Made by a program: the position numbers and the translations under genes
Notes under the pieces: generated by a model
The model's input: the letters and a program-made list of their open reading frames with translations, nothing else
The model's database searches: none
What the model was told of the DNA's origin: nothing
Origin: Pseudomonadota bacterium
Lineage (GTDB): Bacteria > Pseudomonadota > Alphaproteobacteria > Sphingomonadales > Sphingomonadaceae
Assembly: GCA_021849075.1 (NCBI GenBank)
Contig: JAJZTH010000002.1
Span: 162,617-226,616 of the forward strand
Reading direction: 5' to 3'
DNA: 64,000 nt
In this document: positions 60,310 through 64,000 of the stretch, piece after piece
Numbering within the stretch: position 1 is the first letter of the stretch
Layout: each line of letters begins with the position of its first letter

Positions 60310-61450
60310 CTTTGCGGGCCTCCAGGAAACGGCGGGGGTTGATGGCTTGGCCGTTCAGCCGGACCTCGAAATGGAGATGCGGGCCGGTCGAGCGGCCGGT
60401 CGATCCCATCAGCGCGATGCGATCGCCACGGGCGACCTTTTCGCCGACATGGGCGGCATAGCCCGACAGATGGGCGTAGCGGGTCATGATGCCATTGCCA
60501 TGGTCGACCTCCACCACATTGCCATAGCCCTGACGCTGGCCCACGAAGCTGACACGGCCGTCGGCCGCCGCGTTGATCGGCTGGCCGCGCCGGCCGGGGA
60601 AATCCAGTCCGGCATGGAAGGCGGCATGGCCGTTGAACGGATCGCGGCGATAGCCATAGGAGCTGGACAGCATCGGCGTGGCGGTGGGTTGGCCCGACGG
60701 GATCATCATCAGGCTGCGTTCCAGAAATTCCATCCGCGCCATGGCGTCGGCCAGATTTTCCAGTTCGCCGGTCATCGCGCCCTTGTCGCCCTTCCACGGG
60801 ACGAAGGGGCCGCCCTGTGCGCGGGCGGCGCTGCGGGCGAGGCTGTCGGGATTGAGGCCGAAGCTGCGGATGGCGGCGGCGGCCTTGTCCGCCCGGCGTT
60901 CGACCGCATGGGTCAACAGCATGGCGAAGCGGCGCTGGCGCTGTTCCAGCCGGACCAGCGGCGCGGCTTCGGGCGCCATGCTGATCTTGGCGGTCAGGTG
61001 ATCCTGCTTTGCGCTTTTCTTGTCCGTCCCGGCGGCGTCATCGGAACCAATCAGATCAGCGCCGGCATTCTTGTCTTCCTCGGCACCGAAATGCGTCTTG
61101 TAGAGATCATCCATGAAGTCCTGACGGGCTTCGAGATCCTGTGCCAGATCCTCGACCGACTTGCGATAATGTTCGACCTTGCTGGCGGCGGTGGCGACCG
61201 ACTGACCCTTGGCGGTCAGGGCCGCGCTCTGCCGGGCGATCGCGGCGTTGCTGGCCAGCATGGAAATGGTGACGCCGCCCCAGCCGATCAGTGCGGCGGC
61301 GGCAATGCCGATGGCGCTGAACTGGAGCTTGCGGGACAGGCGGATGAAACGGACCTGACCGCCGGAACGCAGAAAAATCTCGCGCTCAGGGCAGAGGGCG
61401 TTCAGCCGGTCCCGGAGACCGGCCACCCCTTTCTTTTTCTGATGCGACAA
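60248..61450 (-). CDS. M23-family peptidoglycan endopeptidase with an N-terminal membrane helix
   Basis: A 400-residue protein. A basic cytoplasmic N terminus (~40 residues), one membrane helix (about 43-65), a coiled coil (70-120) and a C-terminal LytM domain. Zinc ligands are intact: His279 and Asp283 in AFHAGLDFPG, His360 in GPHLHFEVR. It should cut peptidoglycan cross-links in the periplasm. Its 3' end overlaps the bactofilin gene by 62 bases, a pairing common in proteobacteria. Confidence 0.93.
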   Translation of the reverse strand: MSHQKKKGVAGLRDRLNALCPEREIFLRSGGQVRFIRLSRKLQFSAIGIAAAALIGWGGVTISMLASNAAIARQSAALTAKGQSVATAASKVEHYRKSVEDLAQDLEARQDFMDDLYKTHFGAEEDKNAGADLIGSDDAAGTDKKSAKQDHLTAKISMAPEAAPLVRLEQRQRRFAMLLTHAVERRADKAAAAIRSFGLNPDSLARSAARAQGGPFVPWKGDKGAMTGELENLADAMARMEFLERSLMMIPSGQPTATPMLSSSYGYRRDPFNGHAAFHAGLDFPGRRGQPINAAADGRVSFVGQRQGYGNVVEVDHGNGIMTRYAHLSGYAAHVGEKVARGDRIALMGSTGRSTGPHLHFEVRLNGQAINPRRFLEARKDVLQVQQIATARFADVGDRG

Positions 61451-61622
61451 ATGCGACCCCGACTCTTTCTATTCGGACAGGGCCGGTAGCAAAGCTTTGC
61501 CGAACGCGCGAATCCGGCATCCCGGACTCGTGACGAGTCGATCTATCAATGCGACGAAATGCGGAAACAGGCGATCGGTTCCACCAATCTGACAGGATTT
61601 TTCACTTTTCAGCGTCTGTTTG

Positions 61623-61649
61623 GGAAATGCGCGATGGCGCGCTATTTCC
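61623..61649. repeat. Short dispersed palindrome (AAATGCGC type), copy 4
   Basis: GGAAATGCGC at 61623-61632 faces GCGCGCTATTTCC, imperfect arms. It is adjacent to the composite palindrome at 61655-61733, as copy 1 (6319) is adjacent to the one at 6213-6312, but in the opposite order. Confidence 0.6.
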
Positions 61650-61654
61650 GTGGC

Positions 61655-61733
61655 GGCACCGGCCCGCACCCCTACCCGACCGCCCAGACATGATATCCTG
61701 ATGGGTGGTCGGATGGCGGTGCGGGCCGGCGCC
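61655..61733. repeat. Composite palindrome, second copy (uninterrupted arm)
   Basis: Outer arms of 16 bases, GGCACCGGCCCGCACC (61655-61670) and GGTGCGGGCCGGCGCC (61718-61733), differ at one position. The inner stem is CCGACC/GGTCGG, flanking CCCAGACATGATATCCTGAT. The loop core AGACATGRTATCCTGAT is shared with 6266-6282. It sits between the convergent-side end of the GGDEF-EAL gene and the M23 start. Confidence 0.75.
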
Positions 61734-61742
61734 GCAAGGCTT

Positions 61743-64000
61743 TTAGCCGATGGAGGCAGCAAGCCACGGATGATCGTTGCGCAGCCGTTCCTCCACCATC
61801 GCGGCCGGGATCGCCGCGCCAAAATGGAAGCCTTGTCCATAATGACAGCCGCCCGCGCGCAGATAATCCAGCTGCTGCTGATTTTCGACGCCTTCGGCCA
61901 CGGTGCGGATGCCAAGGCTGTAGGCCAGGTTCAGCACGGTGCGCACGATCGCGGCGTCATCCGGGTCGGTTTCCAGATCGCGCACAAAGCGCTGGTCGAT
62001 CTTGATGACGTCGATCGGGAATTGTTTGAGGTGGGCCAGGGAGGCGTAGCCGGTGCCGAAATCGTCCAGGGCAATGGCGATGCCGCCTTCGCTCAGTTGC
62101 TGGAGTGCGCGGCCGACGCGGTCGGCATTGCGGCCCAGAAACACCGATTCGGTGACTTCCAGTTCGATGAAGCAGGGCGGCAGATTGGCCTGCGCCAGCC
62201 GATCGAGCAGGCGGTCGGCAAAGCGATCGTCATTGAGATCCGCGCCCGACACATTGAGGGCGACATGGCCAAAGGCCAGGCCCGCGTCGCGCCAGCGCCG
62301 GCAATCGGCGACGATGCCGTCGATCATCTGCGCGGTGATGGCGGGGCCCAGTTCAGGATGTTCGAAGGCTGCGGCTATTTCGCCGGGCATGATGACCGCG
62401 CCATTGCTGGTGGGGCAGCGGAACAGCGCCTCAAACCCCTGAAGCTGGCCGGTATCGAGCGCGATCTTGGGCTGATACCAGGGGACGGGGCGTTCCTGCG
62501 CCAGCACATGGCGGGCGCGATCGAGCATCGTCGCCTCGCGTTCCCAGCTTTCCAGCAGGCCGGGGCCGAACAGGGTGGCGCGCCCGCGCCCGCTATTCTT
62601 GGCATGATAAAGGGCGATGTCGGCATGTTTGATGAGCGACGCGACATCCTGGCCATGATCGGGGAAGAGGGCGACGCCGATGCTGACCCGGCTTTCGATC
62701 GCGCGGCCATGATAGCTGAGCGGGGCATGAAGATATTCGCTGATCCGGTTCAGCACCGGCTGGAGCGAATCCGGCCCCGGCAGGTCGGCGAGCAGCACGG
62801 CGAATTCGTCGCCGCCCATGCGCGCCACCAGATCGCCCGGGCGCAGCGCATGGCGCAGCCGGTCTGCCACCGCGCAGAGCAGAGCATCGCCCGCATCATG
62901 GCCGGCGGTATCATTGACGCGCTTGAATTCGTCGAGATCGATCAGGGCGACCGCCGACAGGGTGGGGGCGATTGGGGCTTCCTGCGTGATCCGGGTCAGG
63001 GCGGTCATGAAGTGGGCGCGATTGGACAGGCCGGTCAGCGCATCCGACATGGCGAGTCGCTCCAGCCGACCTTCTGCCTCCTTGCGTTCGGTGATGTCGA
63101 CCACGCTGGTCACGAAACAGGGTTCGCCATTGATGACGATGGGCCGGGAGGACAGCAGCGCATCGCGCACGACGCCGTCGGCCAGGCGCAGACGGCATTC
63201 GAAATTGTCGATGGCCTCGTTGCGCTGGAGGCGGTCGAACATGTCGTCGCGCGCGGGCAGATCGACATAGGTGTCGTGGACATTGTTCAGCACCACATTC
63301 TGCCCCGCCGCATAACCGTCGGCGGCGGCGCGGTTTATCCGCAGCACGCTGCCGTCGCGGCGTGTGACCAGCAGGGGAATGGGCACCGCCATGAACATGC
63401 GTTCCAGCGTGTCGCGGCTGTCGGCCAGCGCCGCCTGCGCTTCGAAAGCGGCGCGTCCGGCCATCCATTCCTGTCGTTGCAGCCGGTTGTGGCGGGCGAT
63501 CGCCATCCACATGCCGCAATGAAGGATCAACATGGCCAGAACCATGCCCAGCATGGTGGTGGAGGCGGGGGCGGGTAGCAGATAGCCCAGCAGCAACGCC
63601 GCGCCGCAGCCCAGCCCGCCGCCGACATTGCCCCGGAAACTGGTGGGCACGACGAGGTAGAAGACCAAGGGCAGCATCACCAGCACGAAGATGGCGATGT
63701 CGCTGCGTGAGGAGACAAGAAAGGCGACGCCGATCGCCGTCACCACCTGCCAGGCGAAACAGATGCGTTCGACCGCGCGAAAGCTGGTCATGCGGCGGCA
63801 TAGCGACAGGCAATAGAGCGACCACAGGACGACAGTCAGGCGGGCGGGCACCGCGACCCAGAAATGGGGCGTGCCGGCAAAACGCCAGTCGCTGATCAGG
63901 AACAGGCCGTTCAGCAGCGCCGACAGCAAGAAGAGCATCCGCGCATGGCGGCGGGACACCGGCAGGCGTTCAGCCTGAAAGGCCGATTCCCTGGCGGAAT
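61743..64000 (-). CDS. Membrane PAS-GGDEF-EAL cyclic-di-GMP protein (5' end probably outside window)
   Basis: The frame is open through the right edge; a GTG at 63959 exists, but sequence before it (SAFQAERLPVSRRHARM) looks like a genuine cytoplasmic N terminus. The order is five to six membrane helices, a PAS domain (about residues 180-290), GGDEF (SDALTGLSNRAHF, ARMGGDEF) and EAL (FEALFR, then ELEVTES and DDFGTGYASL). The RPGD inhibitory site lies before GGDEF. The EAL residues for c-di-GMP hydrolysis appear intact, so phosphodiesterase activity is likely and cyclase activity possible. Confidence 0.92.
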   Translation of the reverse strand, partial: SARESAFQAERLPVSRRHARMLFLLSALLNGLFLISDWRFAGTPHFWVAVPARLTVVLWSLYCLSLCRRMTSFRAVERICFAWQVVTAIGVAFLVSSRSDIAIFVLVMLPLVFYLVVPTSFRGNVGGGLGCGAALLLGYLLPAPASTTMLGMVLAMLILHCGMWMAIARHNRLQRQEWMAGRAAFEAQAALADSRDTLERMFMAVPIPLLVTRRDGSVLRINRAAADGYAAGQNVVLNNVHDTYVDLPARDDMFDRLQRNEAIDNFECRLRLADGVVRDALLSSRPIVINGEPCFVTSVVDITERKEAEGRLERLAMSDALTGLSNRAHFMTALTRITQEAPIAPTLSAVALIDLDEFKRVNDTAGHDAGDALLCAVADRLRHALRPGDLVARMGGDEFAVLLADLPGPDSLQPVLNRISEYLHAPLSYHGRAIESRVSIGVALFPDHGQDVASLIKHADIALYHAKNSGRGRATLFGPGLLESWEREATMLDRARHVLAQERPVPWYQPKIALDTGQLQGFEALFRCPTSNGAVIMPGEIAAAFEHPELGPAITAQMIDGIVADCRRWRDAGLAFGHVALNVSGADLNDDRFADRLLDRLAQANLPPCFIELEVTESVFLGRNADRVGRALQQLSEGGIAIALDDFGTGYASLAHLKQFPIDVIKIDQRFVRDLETDPDDAAIVRTVLNLAYSLGIRTVAEGVENQQQLDYLRAGGCHYGQGFHFGAAIPAAMVEERLRNDHPWLAASIG

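Overview
The window is GC-rich, densely packed alphaproteobacterial chromosome. The gene set and the style of the intergenic repeats point to the family Sphingomonadaceae, probably Sphingobium or a close relative; the genus is an inference. Supporting points are a sufB-C-D-S-T-A Fe-S operon, ubiquinone genes (ubiH-like, coq7), a bacterial Cdc48-type ATPase, the bactofilin/M23 pair, the nadD-rsfS-rlmH-envC-ctpA block, and intergenic palindromes whose ends read CCGTTCG...CGAACGG. There is no large mobile island, rRNA operon, CRISPR array or prophage. The accessory signals are small: a nuclease cassette, a vapBC pair and dispersed palindromes.

Layout. 1-5140: suf operon (+), interrupted after sufB by a DUF559 nuclease gene framed by inverted repeats. 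5158-11679: YeeZ-like oxidoreductase, EamA transporter and threonine aldolase (-), ilvE, a UbiH-type hydroxylase, a tiny membrane peptide with a duplicated 5' region, and cytochrome b561. 11774-16936: acs, a glutathione S-transferase, a diguanylate cyclase and a LysR regulator. 16937-23070: a terminator-ended candidate sRNA, the Cdc48-type ATPase, a PmtA-like methyltransferase, a LuxR-type regulator and proA. 23161-26797: kdsA with an upstream phospholipase-A2-like mini-gene, facing a lipase-like membrane protein coupled to a P450.

26799-33870: a tightly coupled minus-strand operon of DUF2126/transglutaminase, circularly permuted ATP-grasp fused to Alpha-E, a second transglutaminase and a small membrane protein. 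It is the best candidate for a poorly described biochemical system here, probably peptide or amide-bond chemistry. It lies just downstream of tRNA-Leu(GAG). 34031-43476: a secreted CxxC protein, gltB/gltD, uppP, an NDUFA9-like protein, and a TMEM165/GDT1 family Mn exporter behind a yybP-ykoY manganese riboswitch. 43511-47593: DUF1801, a secreted amidase, two tandem secreted paralogues of unknown function, coq7 and dsbB.

48030-54984: ctpA, vapBC inserted between ctpA and an EnvC-like gene, then rlmH, rsfS, nadD, a 57-codon gene and rmuC, all on the minus strand. 55154-58490: a GlxA/AraC-type regulator divergent from a haloperoxidase-fold hydrolase, an SDR and a membrane protein, with direct repeats in the shared promoter. 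58445-64000: an aminotransferase, a 36-residue membrane peptide, bactofilin overlapping an M23 peptidase, a composite palindrome, and a PAS-GGDEF-EAL protein that runs off the window.

Small genes too short for ordinary ORF calling are reported at 6033, 10929, 26799, 53134 and 59683. Several dispersed palindrome families sit between genes and are listed individually.
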